From Rhodamnia argentea (lineage: Eukaryota; Streptophyta; Magnoliopsida; Myrtales; Myrtaceae), in NCBI RefSeq assembly GCF_020921035.1, contig NC_063152.1, positions 4,135,001 to 4,199,000 of the forward strand: a stretch of DNA of 64,000 nucleotides, written 5' to 3'. The notes under the pieces were generated by a model. It was not told where the DNA came from, did no database searches, and worked only from the letters and a program-made list of their open reading frames with translations. Shown here piece after piece: positions 12,645-23,907 of this stretch. Within the stretch, counting starts at the first letter, position 1. Each line of letters begins with the position of its first letter. A program made the position numbers and the translations under genes.

Positions 12645-12845
12645 CAGTTGAGCCGCCAATGTGGGTCAATGACCCATTTTTTATCCATATTTTGCACAAA
12701 TGGGTTGTATATGGATTCTAAGTTTTTAAAGGGCCGAATGAAAATGGGTCCAAAAAATTTAAATTGAATAAGATGAGTCAAAAATGGGTCACACACTCAA
12801 ACCCATTTTCGATCCATATTGAACCCGTTTTCGACCCACGAAGGC
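12645..12845. repeat. short repeat rich in ATGGGTC/GACCCAT words
   Basis: The words ATGGGTC, GACCCAT and AACCCATTTT recur in both orientations over about 200 bp, consistent with a degenerate small inverted-repeat transposon. The exact ends were not resolved. Confidence 0.4.
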
Positions 12846-13079
12846 AGCTCCCACAAGTTGCAAATGGGCACAGGGCCTCAAAGGCTCGACTTGGTTATTG
12901 TTATTATTATTTTTTGCTCCAGTAGTAATTTTAGAGTCACTTGAAGAAGTAAAAAAAATTACTTTTCTTCGGAAGTAGAAAAATCAACTTATGACCGAAA
13001 GTTATCTTTCTAAAGTAGAATTGCTGCCTTGCGCACGTAATACATATGCACCCAGTTTGAGACGGCACTATGTTAGCAT

Positions 13080-13335
13080 GTTAGGGTACGCATGATAACT
13101 ATTCTATTTCTGAAATCAATTTACGGCCAGGAATATTTTTTTTTTATTTCTAGTTTCTAGACAAGTTTTTGAGCAAAAAAACGCGTTTGATAACGACATA
13201 AAATTTCTGTTTTCGAAAGAGAAGTTTGTTTGAAAACGGTTGAAAATTTCTACCTTTGGAATATTATTAACACAAAATCTTCTACGAAAAATTTCTACTT
13301 TAATTTTTATTATTAGAAATATTATTTACTATTTA
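13080..13335. mobile_element. degenerate MITE, left part
   Basis: It begins TTAGGGTACGCATGATAAC, close to the terminal repeat GGGTGCGTATGGTAACG of the complete element at 31826-32265, and continues with similar words (TTTCTGTTTTCG, AAACGCGTTTGATAAC). I could not find a matching right end, so it is probably truncated. Confidence 0.45.
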
Positions 13336-13369
13336 AAAATAAAAAATTATTATTTATTTTTTACTCCGG

Positions 13370-14500
13370 CGATGGTTGCGGTGGTCAGCAAAGGGTGGCG
13401 GTAGGCAACTGCGGGCGGTGGTCGGGTGAGCGGCAAGAGGGGTGGCGACGGTTGGTGGCGGCCGGTGGTGGGCGGCCGAGGGGCGCGATTGGTGCGAGGG
13501 GGCAGTGGAGGTCCGCGGTGGGTGGTGGTTGGCGGCGGCTTGGTCGGCAATTGGCGACGGCCCGCGGTGGTCACGGAGGCCGACGGTGGTGGCGACGGCA
13601 GTAGTTGCAGCTACGGCGGCCGGTGGTGGTTTCAGCGGCGGGGGTCGGCAGACGTGCGAAATGATCCAAACAGACCTTCGGGCCCAATCCAGCAAAGTCC
13701 ATGTCGATTTTGCAATCGGATCTCACTACTAGCAGCGGAAGAGCAGCACTACCCATCAAGCGCTCTCTAGCATCCCCTCTCGTTTCAACTGACACATGTT
13801 TATGGTTTTACATTGCTTCTAACCGGTATTTCGCCGGCGAAATCTACTTCGTCTAGACTCTTATTTGTTTGGAAAGGCCGAGAGCGAGACGGAGGTCACG
13901 AAAGCAGGCGAGACACACTTGTTTGAACCAAAATGTCCCTCTACAGACAGTAGATGTTGGAGCCGAAGCTGAATAACACGGTAACTGCTTGCTATCCCGC
14001 ATTGCCACGGGCTCGCCGCGATCCGCAAGGACGAGCTTAGCATGATTTTTCCTCCTGAGTCCTGCCCATTCTTGATTTTCACATTTGTCGGTATCACCGT
14101 ATGTAGGATAACACCTTGTTCCTCTCCTCTCAGGTAGTCCAATGTACCAGAGAAATTCGACGCCCAGAGGCCGGGACCGCTGGTATTTCTCACGGACGAG
14201 ATACCACGCAACCAAAGCCGTGCCTGGAAACGACTTTTCCCCAGAAACCGCGTTCACAGGGATCCCGATACAATGAGCGGTTAATCAATTGGGTCGCATT
14301 GATGTTGATTGAACTCGAAAGGTGCTTCTTGATCTGCCATTTCCTATGTGCCTCGCCATTCTTAGCACGTTCTGAGCTAGAACTCCCAGTCAAAAGTTTC
14401 GAGCTCGACGAAGGAATGCCGGGGTCAACATTGTTCATGATGGTAAACGCGGTAAATGGTCATACAGGGCAACTAAGTACAGAGGAAGTCAGATGAAGCC
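13370..14500. other. GC-rich block of unknown nature
   Basis: The base composition jumps from AT-rich to strongly GC-rich at about 13370. Positions 13370-13630 are a low-complexity GGTGGCGG-type stretch that is open in several frames on both strands, which is a compositional effect. From 13640 to 14500 the minus strand shows long overlapping open frames (for example 13861-14211), but no family I recognise, and the apparent coding signal changes frame near 14200. It may be a decayed gene. Confidence 0.3.
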
Positions 14501-14811
14501 CACGACATTTTTCCCTACGCCATGTCTTTTCAATACTTAAGAGAGTGACCCAACAGATTGAAACGATCACAATGAACAGAATAGATTGTTTCTAATCTTT
14601 CTGACAAGTTTAAGTGAGCCAAGATACTGAGTCATCGTAAGTCCGGAGCTTGATCATGCTCGGGGTCCAGTATCGGGCGATCATATATTTGTTCAGGGTG
14701 AAGTTAATTTTGAGTTTATTGAGTTATCGTAAATTCAAAGCTCGATCATGCTCCAATCCAATATAGGGCGATTACAAATTTCGGTGAAGTTAATGTTGAA
14801 GATACATATGG

Positions 14812-15070
14812 GAAAATGATAAAAATGGCTTCCAAACTTTGATTCGATGTGTAATGTCCTCTTTGAACTTTTTGATTTGCAATAATGTGGTCACCGAACT
14901 TTAGGTCAATTGCGGTATTGCAACCGAACTTTTAATTAGTTCAAGGTGGTCCCTACACTTTTGGCACATATTCAATTCAATCCGTGAACTGTATGAAAAT
15001 ATTCAATGTCGTCATTTCATTAATTCAAGTTAAAGAGATTTACTAAGGCGTTTGTATGGTGGGCAGGAAA
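14812..15070. repeat. half of a MITE of the CAAAGTT/AACTTT-word family
   Basis: The segment repeats short phrases such as TTGAACTTTTTGAT and CACTTTTGGCACATATTCAAT, which also occur in the palindromic element at 35039-35418. Only one arm is visible here. Confidence 0.4.
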
Positions 15071-15660
15071 AAATTGCATCTGAATCATCCATGTGAGATA
15101 TTCAACTCAAAGTACACACATGAACATGTACCTTATTATCAAGGCAACCGTGTTTTCACTTGTGAATATTTATTTTTTTAATGATTGAATTGCGGCATCA
15201 CGATTTGATAAAAAGAAAAAATCACGAAAATATAGAGCAGTAAAACGTACCTTAGAACATGTGGAGCCGATAGGTTCCAAATAGTTCTCGATCCGTGCAG
15301 GGTAAGTTCGAGATTCTAAAACTTTGGAACCGATGCCTATATGGCGGACTCCAGGGTCCCTGGTTTGCGAGGCCCGGTCCCGTTGATTTCGATCCAACTT
15401 AAAGGTGCATATCGAGATTATTACTAGTATGTTCTGCAACAAACTTTCCAGTCAAAAATTTCGAGCTCGACTATTAATATAGCGTTGACTGTTGACTGGG
15501 GAAGTGTTGTTTTGCGGCTTGATTGCCCCTGTTTTCTTCCTATATTATCTTATAAAAGGCCTATTACATAGACAAATGAACCCGCCCGCCAACTAGCCAC
15601 CGAAAGAGGTCACCAATCAATGAGAAAATATTGGGTGAGTTTAATAGTCCACCTAAGCAA

Positions 15661-16318
15661 ATTACCACTCCATTCATTGATTGCCATCTGTCCGAATTGG
15701 GCCCACCTTTCTGATTTTTTCCTCGCCTCCGTTACCCACGCTCCCCTCCGTTACTTTCCTTCTGCACCACACCAGGAAACAGAAAATGCTTGCACGCCGT
15801 TAAAGCTCCAGTCAAACATGTGCACAACATGACGACCGAATTTGCAGGAAAAATTCAAGAGCAAAAACCCCTCAAAGCTTTATGGGAAAAATCCAAAAAA
15901 GGGCTTGAATTCCTCTTATTTTTTTAAATAAAGACCCAAAGTAAACTATGTTTCAAATAAGAGCCCAAAGTGACATAATACGTTTCAATTAAGGACTCGA
16001 AATCCAATTTGTTCCGTCGAAATTCTGACGTGACCTTTTTTTATTAATATTTGCGACTGACGTGGCTCACCGGTGAAATGACGAAAACGCCCTTCAGGCC
16101 AGACCCTTTTTTGAAATATTATGACCACTTCGAGTACTTAACTGAAACGTACTATGTCACTCGGTGTGGTGCAAGCATTATGGCGTGCAAGCATTTTCTG
16201 TTTCCTGGTGTGGTGCAGAAGGAAAGTAACGGAGGGGAGCGTGGGTAACGGATGAGAGTGAAAATATGAAAGGTGGGCCCAATTCGGACAGACGGCAATC
16301 AATGAATGGGGTGGTAAG
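15661..16318. mobile_element. large inverted repeat, about 137-bp arms
   Basis: The left arm 15661-15799 and the right arm 16182-16318 are near-perfect inverted copies; both contain CATTCATTGATTGCC, CCGAATTGGGCCCACCTTTC and TTCTGCACCACACCAGGAAA. The 380-bp centre carries another repeat (GGGAAAAATCCAAAAAAGGG) related to those at 52113 and 53402. This is a foldback or MITE-like structure without coding capacity. Confidence 0.7.
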
Positions 16319-16329
16319 CTTTCTGCCAA

Positions 16330-17180
16330 TCAAGGCTCTTTCGCACCCTTTGAAAATGCAGAGCTGAAGCTTTCAATCGGACTTTGGAGATCCGGAGAAG
16401 CAAATGAAGACCTCAAAAGATTCGAATTCAAGACCTTTAGCTCTGACAGCAGGTGAGATTTTGTGAGACTGCTGTCGATTATTTTGAAAACTTAAACAAT
16501 TGTGTTGATCTTTTTAGCGAGATTAATTATTCGGCGATCATCGCCGTTAGCGGGCAAGGTCCCAAAGGCCTAGCCATCCAATATATTAGTAAAAGGTTGC
16601 GGTCTTCATTTCTTTTCCATGCCTTGTCAAGAAGGTGCAGCCCTATGTTTGGTCGAATAAAATATCGGGAACTCATGTTCATCTCTCGGGTACCAACTAG
16701 TTGACCTCATAACCATCGAAACCAGATTTGTGGGCATAGCGGTCCTGCTTTCGTCTCCAAGGCACGATACGCGCGAGACCTTAGTCTAAAACCATGGTAA
16801 CAATCACTCACTAGCCGGTACTCAGGGACGGCCAAGCTTGACAGCCGACATGATTTGCCCAAAAATTATGAAGAACATTGGGTCTATATAGCACAACAAG
16901 TTAAAAATTTGATCCATGGCCATGATCCCGGATCGATCCATGGCCACGAACAAGTGGAAATTTAATCAGACGGGGCTATATTAATAGACCAATAGGAGTC
17001 CATTGGTACCACACGACTTATAGTATCAATTTCCTGGGATCAACATTTTTCATTGTCTAATTATTCTTGTGAGGGCGATACATGCCGGAGGTCCGGGTGA
17101 GCCCGCAGAAAAACGTGGCTCAAGCTCTCTCATTCATACCAGACACATCCCAATTTCCCCACATGTACCAATCTACCAAT
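16330..17180. other. intergenic, upstream of the first MBOAT gene
   Basis: I see no supported gene. The last 150 bp lead into a TATA box at 17182 and presumably contain the promoter of the acyltransferase gene at 17258. Confidence 0.4.
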
Positions 17181-17181
17181 C

Positions 17182-17188
17182 TATATAA
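17182..17188 (+). promoter_or_regulatory. TATA box of MBOAT copy 1
   Basis: TATATAA lies 76 nt before the ATG at 17258. With a start site about 30 nt downstream, the in-frame ATG at 17198 would fall outside the transcript, which supports the later start. Confidence 0.6.
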
Positions 17189-17257
17189 GCCTTCACTATG
17201 TGTCCCTTGGAAACATTGGGGTCACATAGAGGAGTAAAGCCTCCCCTTTTCAAGAAA

Positions 17258-18427
17258 ATGGAACAAGGAAGCGAGATATACAACTTCATCAAGGTGTGGC
17301 TCTCGGTCTTCGCCGCCCTGAGCTATTGCTACGTGATCGGCAAGATCGCCCCCCAGGGCGGGCCGAGGCTCGTCTCCGTCCTCCCGGTCGTCGGCCTCTT
17401 CCTCCTCCTCCCTCTCTCCCTCTCCTCCGTGCACCTCGGCGGCAGCTCGGCCTTCTTCATCGCCTGGCTCGCCAACTTCAAGCTCCTGCTCTTCGCCTTC
17501 GGCCGGGGCCCTCTGGCCTCCGACCCCTCCTCCATCTCTCTCCCTCGGTTCATCGCCCTGGCTTGCTTGCCCATCAAGGTCCAACCCACCCGCCGAACCG
17601 ACCCGTCACCGAGGACAGCCTCGAGGAACCAAGAAAACGCCGACCCGATTCAGAATGGCCGGGTCAAACACGACCCGAATCCTCAAAAGCCCCGAAGGGG
17701 CCACAAATCGCCCGTCAATTACGGCATCAAGATCCTCCTTGTGGCGACCATGCTCCGCATCTATGACTACAGCGACCGCCTCCCGCAGAAGGTCGTCTGG
17801 TTCCTGTACAGCTGCCACATCTACTTCGGCCTCGAGATCATCTTGGCCGTCGCGGCCGCCGTGGCTCGCGCCGCGGTCGGCCTGGAGCTCGAGCCGCAGT
17901 TCGACGAGCCGTACCTGTCCACCTCGCTCCAGGACTTCTGGGGGCGGCGGTGGAACATCATGGTCTCCAGCATCCTCCGCCCGGCCGTGTACGAACCCGT
18001 CCACGCGTGGGCCTCGCGCGCTGTCGGGAGGAGGTACGCGGCGCTGCCGGCGGTGCTGGGGACGTTCGCGGTGTCGGCCCTCATGCACGAGCTCATCTTC
18101 TACTACCTGGGGCGCGTGAGGCCCACGGGGGAGATCACGTGGTTCTTCCTGTTCCACGGGGTGTGCCTGACGGTGGAGATCGCCGTGAAGAAGGAGCTCA
18201 AGCTGGGCCTGCGGCTGCCGAGGCCGGTGGCGTCGGTGCTGACGGCGGGGTTCGTGATGGTGACGGCGTTCCGGTGGTTCCTGCCGCCGCTGCTCCGGTG
18301 CAGGGTGGACGAGAGGGCGTTCGAGGAGTACGCGGCGGTGGGCGCGTTGGTCAGGGAGGTCGGGAGAGGGTTGGGGTTCACCTTGAGGGGAGCCCTCAAC
18401 GCATCATCACTACTGGCCAAACCCTGA
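17258..18427 (+). CDS. MBOAT acyltransferase, wax synthase / sterol acyltransferase-like (array copy 1)
   Basis: This intronless gene encodes 389 residues. It belongs to the plant MBOAT_2 family, which includes jojoba-type wax synthase (acyl-CoA:fatty alcohol acyltransferase) and Arabidopsis ASAT1 (acyl-CoA:sterol acyltransferase), multi-pass ER membrane enzymes. Visible family marks are the N-terminal EIYNFIKVWLSV, several hydrophobic helices in residues 1-110, the block EPQFDEPYLSTSLQDFWGRR, and SALMHELIFYY with the invariant His at residue 277. Copy 1 carries an extra hydrophilic segment of about 40 residues (around 115-155) that copies 2 and 3 lack, so it is longer than usual (about 350). 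The coding GC content is very high compared with its AT-rich flanks. An in-frame ATG at 17198 exists, but the TATA box and family alignment favour 17258. The substrate cannot be decided from sequence. Confidence 0.88.
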   Translation: MEQGSEIYNFIKVWLSVFAALSYCYVIGKIAPQGGPRLVSVLPVVGLFLLLPLSLSSVHLGGSSAFFIAWLANFKLLLFAFGRGPLASDPSSISLPRFIALACLPIKVQPTRRTDPSPRTASRNQENADPIQNGRVKHDPNPQKPRRGHKSPVNYGIKILLVATMLRIYDYSDRLPQKVVWFLYSCHIYFGLEIILAVAAAVARAAVGLELEPQFDEPYLSTSLQDFWGRRWNIMVSSILRPAVYEPVHAWASRAVGRRYAALPAVLGTFAVSALMHELIFYYLGRVRPTGEITWFFLFHGVCLTVEIAVKKELKLGLRLPRPVASVLTAGFVMVTAFRWFLPPLLRCRVDERAFEEYAAVGALVREVGRGLGFTLRGALNASSLLAKP

Positions 18428-18979
18428 CGTGCGTCCGTGACCAGACAAGAAAGGCAGAGCATCTGACGGCGTCTCCGAAGTGGCCGTCTACCTTCCTTCC
18501 GTACCATAAATTCACAGAAATTCAGAATTATTTTCTGTTTTATTTTTTGTGAGATATGAAGTTCGCTTCAGGAGGTGGAATATATCTTCACGGAAATTTA
18601 ATAATTTCGATTCGAACCCATGCATGGCATTGTATAAAATTAGAGAATTGCAACATGCGTACAATAAATGGACTAAAATTGCAATGTAATTCTTCCTGCC
18701 AATTGTCACCGATCAGCTACCTTCAAGGGCAATTAGTCGGAAGAATTACATTTTTTCGTGCAAAAGTTCAAAACTACGTTGCCGAAATCAAAAAGCGTAA
18801 TATTGAATTGGCATTCGTTCAAAAAGTTTATGATTGATTGGCAAATTATTCTGCTTTTTTCTTTTATTTTTTGCCCGGAAACTTTAAGTGATGTTAGTCA
18901 AATTAAGAAATTTTGACACGGAAAGAGGATGGAAAAGGGAATTGAAATAAACATAAAGATATGATGCAATAGTTGGTGG

Positions 18980-19531
18980 TGTGGAAAATTACCAACAAAA
19001 TCCTAAATTTTCAATAATAATTTATATTTTTCAATTTTTTAATAATTTATTTCTATCCTTTTCTTTTCTTTTAGATTTTGGCAAGCAGCCTCTTGCTAGC
19101 CAAGGGTCAGCAACCTTTGCCGAGCCCTAGGCGACGTTCACCCTCGCCCAGTGCAAAGAAGGGTTCACGGCCGTCACCAATCGCAACGAGGGTCGTAAGC
19201 CCTTGTCCATCAGCTGGTGAGGGCAAGGAATCTTGCCGACCCTCCGCTAGGGGTTGGTGGAGGTCACTATGGCTAGCAGGATCGAAAAAAGAAAAAGAAA
19301 AAAAGGACATAAAAAATATTTAAAAATAAAAAATAATCGAAATCGAAAAATATTAAAATATTATTAAAAATTTATTACATCGCCTTCGAGGGCCACGTTT
19401 CGGTATCAATTGGCTAAATGGAGTGAATTGACACAATTGTAAAAGGTTTAAAACTCAATTAGCCAAAAAAAAAAATTAGGACCGAGCTGGCACAATTGCA
19501 ATAGATCTATAACTTTTTTGGTAATACTCCC
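18980..19531. mobile_element. Mutator-like MITE with GC-rich core (family F1)
   Basis: This 552-bp element has inverted ends (GGAAAATTACCAACAAAATC on the left, the complement of GGTAATACTCCC on the right). It is flanked by the direct repeat GTTGGTGG at 18972-18979 and 19532-19539. The centre (about 19080-19270) is GC-rich with CCCTCGCC/GGCGAGG words. The duplicated flank at about 20810 has the site without this insertion. Confidence 0.65.
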
Positions 19532-20380
19532 GTTGGTGGATATAGCTTGCTCATTAGGTACCTAAGAAGGACTTGTGTAGCACATAGACAGCACATGTAT
19601 GTCTAACCATTCTATTGTTAGTTTGAAGTGTCATGAAGAGTAGTACTCAATGATGCAATAGTTCTTCAAACTTTGAATTCCGTGTACATAATGTAACATT
19701 AAAAAAAAAAAAAAGTTCATCGGCATAATTGTTTAAGAAGTCCTAAACATACTGCATGGCATCCAATTCAATCATAAACTTTTCAATTTGGTCAATGTAG
19801 CCCTAAACCTTTCTAATGTACCATAAAATTTATAGAAATTGAGAATTACCTTTTGTTTTCTTTCGATGAGATATGAAGTTCGTCCAGTCATTGTAGGAAT
19901 TGATTTCGTATGTACTTGGTAACCTCTTCAGACCACGGCCACGCATCTCGCCCGTTGAGGTGGATTAGACCTTCATGGAAGTCAAATAATTTCAATGGAC
20001 ACCCGTGGATGCATGGTACAAGATTTGGTAATGACGCTTTTGCATAGACAAAATAGTAATTCGAAAGGGTCCACACAACTACCACAATATCGAATAAACA
20101 TACTTTATATAACCATATCGATTCATATTAGTTTCCTAAGATTATACAAGTTCCACGTAATATAAGCTTTTTTTTTTTTTTTTGGTCCAACCACGTAATA
20201 TAAGCTTGAAATGAAGAACAATTAGGAATCTGTCATATCAATAATATAATTAAAGTCGTTAATACCTTTAAACTATGAGTGAAGTAATTACTAAATTTTG
20301 TACATCGGGTCTTTGGTGCGCGTATGTGTGTATGCTTCGCATGGATTCACTTGAGAAGATTGTTGTGCACATTCTTTCTT

Positions 20381-20699
20381 GGGAAAATTATCAGTCCAGT
20401 CCTGAATTTATTATACAGTTGTCAATTTAGCGCCAAACTTTTTAATTTTGCCAATGTAGTATTAAATCTTTGGGCGAAATTTTAATGTAATATTTTCGAC
20501 CAATTGCTACAGGAAACACTGACGTGCGGTGTCCAATCATCGTCGAAAATTGTCACGTCGAGGATTTCGGCGGCAATTATTTGAAAGGATTATGTTGAAA
20601 TTCCGTGCAATGATTTATGATCATATTGGTAAAATCATAAAATTTAAAATTGAATTTGCATCATTGTAATAGATTTATAATTTATTGAGTAATTATCCT
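20381..20699. mobile_element. MITE of family F1, without GC-rich core
   Basis: It starts GGGAAAATTATCAGTCC and ends GAGTAATTATCC, an inverted pair typical of this family, with internal phrases such as CAATTTAGCGCCAAAC. About 320 bp, with no coding capacity. Confidence 0.55.
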
Positions 20700-20831
20700 T
20701 TTTTTTTTTTGTCCACAGAAACTCAAGTGATGTGACTAGCTGGAATAGTCAAATAAAGAAAGTTGGACACTGGAAAAAGGAATTGAAACAAACATGAAAA
20801 AGACCGACTTGGTGGCGGCATGGTTAGTTCG

Positions 20832-21003
20832 ACGGGTGTCAAAAAGGGCCGCACCGGCCCGACCCGAAAACTTAAGATATTTTCAGGCCGGGCTTTGGTC
20901 TTATTTGGATATGGGCCGGTACCACTCAGGCCCCAAAAATAAAAGGATAAGGGCTTGGTACCACTAAGGCCTCTATGAGACCCGGCCCGGCCCATTGACC
21001 CCC
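20832..21003. mobile_element. 172-bp GGCCC-rich MITE with 11-bp direct repeats
   Basis: The identical 11-mer TGGTTAGTTCG flanks the element at 20821-20831 and 21004-21014. The ends are roughly inverted (GGGTGTCAAAAAGGGCCG and the complement of GGCCCATTGACCCC). It lies inside the second copy of the duplicated flank; the first copy has no such insertion. Confidence 0.7.
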
Positions 21004-21167
21004 TGGTTAGTTCGTTAGGTGCCTAGGAGGATAGGAAAGATAAACCGTGTAGCACATGTATGTGTAATCGTTCCTTTGTTAAATTTGAAGTGTTAGGAGT
21101 CAGAATCAGTGGATGAAGAGTCATTCTCAATGATGCAAATAGTTGTTCCAACTTTGAAATTCATAAT

Positions 21168-21737
21168 ATTTGTCCAAAAAATTCTAAAAGTTATGTATGC
21201 GGGTTAATTTAATCTTAAAATTTTCAATTCGATTAATGTAATCCTAAACTTTTTGACGATTTGTCAATTTAGTCATTTTGACCAATTCTGACAGCAAATT
21301 GATGATGTGGATACCCGATGTCCTGCGTGACACAATTTTGCAATTTTTTATATTAAATTTTCTAATGTTATTTCAAGTTTTTAAGTTTTCTCTTTTTTTT
21401 TCTTTTAGTTTAATTGATCTTCTTCACTTGAAGTGTCGGCGGGGTTGCCAAGGACTTGGCAATGTCTAGCAGCTGGCCACTAGACAACGGTTGTGCCACA
21501 TGAGACGGTCGATGTCCATATCATCGACTTCAAAAATTATACAAGAAAATTATGAAAATTGTTTACGTCATCGCCGATCGTCACGTTATCAATTTCCGGC
21601 CAAAATTAACGAAAAACAAAACTAGATTGGTAAATTTTCAAAAGATTTAGAATTAACTTGGTCAAAATTAAAAGTTTAGTACTAAATTGAATTGGCCGTC
21701 ATACTATACAATTAAAATTTTTGGATTATTTTTCCTA
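21168..21737. mobile_element. MITE of family F1
   Basis: The left end TTTGTCCAAAAAATTCTAAA and right end TTTTTGGATTATTTTTCC are inverted copies. The interior has the family phrases (AATTTAATCTTAAAAT, TGACAGCAAATTGATGATG) and a GC-richer centre near 21430-21510. The right half and its flank are duplicated at 27590-28060. Confidence 0.55.
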
Positions 21738-22070
21738 AGTCCATTGCCCCTTAGGTTAATTTTTGAAAATGCTTTAAGTTTCAGTCCAATAAATGGTCCG
21801 TTCAAGAGTTCAGAGAGGAGACAAGGGAGCCAACTGCCACTAGGCAAGCACGACAGTGCACGACTATAACTATAAAATAGAGTCCGCCATATTTGGACGA
21901 TCTTGCACGTTTTGAAGTCAATCAAATCGAATCAATTACAAATCATTCGGTTGTACCGAGTATGAGCATCTCAGTAAGGTTTCCACATGTTGCATAGCTA
22001 CTTTGACGACGGTTGGCATGAATAATTAGAATATGCGTCAAATTTTTTCATATGTCTTGAATCTTTTTTC

Positions 22071-23226
22071 TAGGGGTGAGCATGGTTTCAGTAGAACCAA
22101 GAATCAGAAAATCAAATCGATAAAAACAAGTGAGATTCCAAGTTTCAAAATTGAAGAATCGGTTCTGACGGACGGGTTCCAAGCAAAATAAATCTTTGTG
22201 TTTTTCTTGTTCTATGTCTTCGGACAATACTGCGACATTGTGTGAAATCCGATAGTGAGTGTTTAATCTGGAGCGGTTAGTCCGAGTTTTCATTTCGGGC
22301 GATATCCATTACCGAGATGATAATGTTTCATATTTTTTGTATATCTAATTATAAGTTATGGTCAGTGGATTGTGGCAGTAAATGATTGTCATTAGATGTG
22401 ATAATATACTGCAATCGTTCAATTAAAAATACAAGTAAAATTTGAGTACAACTTGTGACTAGGGATGAGCGGTTCCGGGTTTTGTACGGTTCCATCCGAA
22501 ACCCGAAACCTACCCATTAGAACGTGTTCCTCATTTTTTGAAACCCGAAAACTACCATACATACATTTGAACTAGAAACTTACCATGTCATAGATTCCAA
22601 AATTGGTTCTAGGATATTCTCGGGTTCCACCTGTGTTTTTAATATAACTATTGCAATTAAATCATCACATTTAATAACTATCACTTGCTGCTACAATCCA
22701 CTAACCATATCTCATATTTAGATACACGAATAAATATGATATATTAACAGAGTGACAATCTCCATTATAGATATTGTCATAAATAGAAGCTCGGACTAGT
22801 GGTTCTAGATTACACACTCATCATCGGATGCCATAAAATACAGCAGGATCACGCGAAAAAATATACCAAGAAAAGCACAAAAACTTGTTACGGGTTCCAC
22901 GTGAAACATAGAATTTATCAGTCAAAATAGGTCTATCAATTTTTGGAACATAAAACCTACTCTGTATACCTTGAACCTGGAATTTACCCATCAGAACAGG
23001 TTCTGCAATTTTGGAACTTAGAACATACTATGCTTGCCTTGAAACCGGACAGGTTGTTCTAGGTTTCTACCCCGGAACTATGCTCATCCCTACTTGTAAC
23101 CTCCTAAAACATGTAACAATTTAAGTTTCAAGTTTCAGAGTATGCATGGTAAGTTCGGGGTTTCAAAAAATAGGGAATAAGTTCTGACATGCAAGTTCCA
23201 AGGCCACTTGAAATTGCTCACCCCTA
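22071..23226. mobile_element. hAT-like MITE, outer element, split by a relative
   Basis: The left end TAGGGGTGAGCA and right end TGCTCACCCCTA form the terminal inverted repeat. Positions 22460-23092 are a second element of the same family inserted in opposite orientation, so the outer element consists of 22071-22459 and 23093-23226. Confidence 0.7.
22460..23092. mobile_element. hAT-like MITE, inner element in reverse orientation
   Basis: The terminal inverted repeat is TAGGGATGAGC at 22460-22470 and its complement at 23082-23092. The flanking 8-mers CTTGTGAC (22452-22459) and CTTGTAAC (23093-23100) are a hAT-type 8-bp target duplication with one mismatch. Its interior is the reverse complement of phrases in the outer element, for example the CAATCCACTAACCAT/ATGGTCAGTGGATTG pair. 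Confidence 0.75.
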
Positions 23227-23393
23227 CCTTTTCAGCGATGTCTCATGTCAAGTTCACCCCCGCACTCTCTCTACATTTGCGAAAGTATATTTATGGTACA
23301 TATAGATTTACGTACAATTTTCTATTGAGACTTGGATTATTTCCCAATATCGGCTTGGCTCAAATATGATGAATTGAAAGAGGAAAGGTCTAA

Positions 23394-23871
23394 GGAAAAA
23401 TTATCCAAAAAATTATAAACCTATTGTATGAATGCAAATTCAATCCGAAACATTTTAATTGACTCAATTTTGTCATAAACATGTTGATAATTTACAATTT
23501 AGTCCTAAACCTTTTACCAAATTACCAATGTAGTCCTTACCAAAAAAAAAAATTACCAATGTAGTCATTCCGATTAACTTTGATTGGATATTGCTGATGT
23601 GACGATTTACCCAACGCTAGCCATCCTACGTCGCATGATCGGCACTAATGTGAGCAATTTTTTCAATTTTTTGGAATTCTATATTGATTTCTTTTCTTTT
23701 CTTTCTTTCTTTCTTTAGTTTTATTTTTCTCTTCACGGAGCCGGCAGGACTGCTAGTCCCTAGGCAAGGACCTCGAAGCTTTTGACGACTACGAACAAGG
23801 GTCATAGCCCTCATTGGATATGGCGAGGGCTTTGGAGCCCTCGGGACCACCTTCGCCTAGGGGGTCATCGT

Positions 23872-23907
<36 letters not shown>

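Larger units (their letters stand above)
18500..21165 (+). repeat. tandemly duplicated 3' flank of MBOAT copy 1
   Basis: Segment 18500-19690 is similar in order to 19815-21165. Shared landmarks include GAGATATGAAGTTCG (18551 and about 19868), CATGCATGGCATTG / GGATGCATGGTAC, GAATTGAAAYAAACAT and the end CTCAATGATGCAA. Each copy carries a transposon insertion that the other lacks (18980-19531 in the first, 20832-21003 in the second). There is no coding capacity. Confidence 0.7.

Noticed and set aside
13350-13770. Several long frames rich in Gly, Arg, Pro or Thr on both strands
   Set aside because: Low-complexity GGTGGCGG sequence is open in many frames by composition; none has domain content.
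17198-17257. Upstream in-frame ATG for MBOAT copy 1
   Set aside because: It lies about 10 nt after the TATA box, before the expected transcription start, and its 20 codons have no counterpart in copies 2 and 3.
17222-18157. Antisense frames over the MBOAT genes (also over 26046-26936 and 29408-30178)
   Set aside because: GC-rich third codon positions of the sense genes leave the complementary strand open; the products are charged low-complexity sequence.
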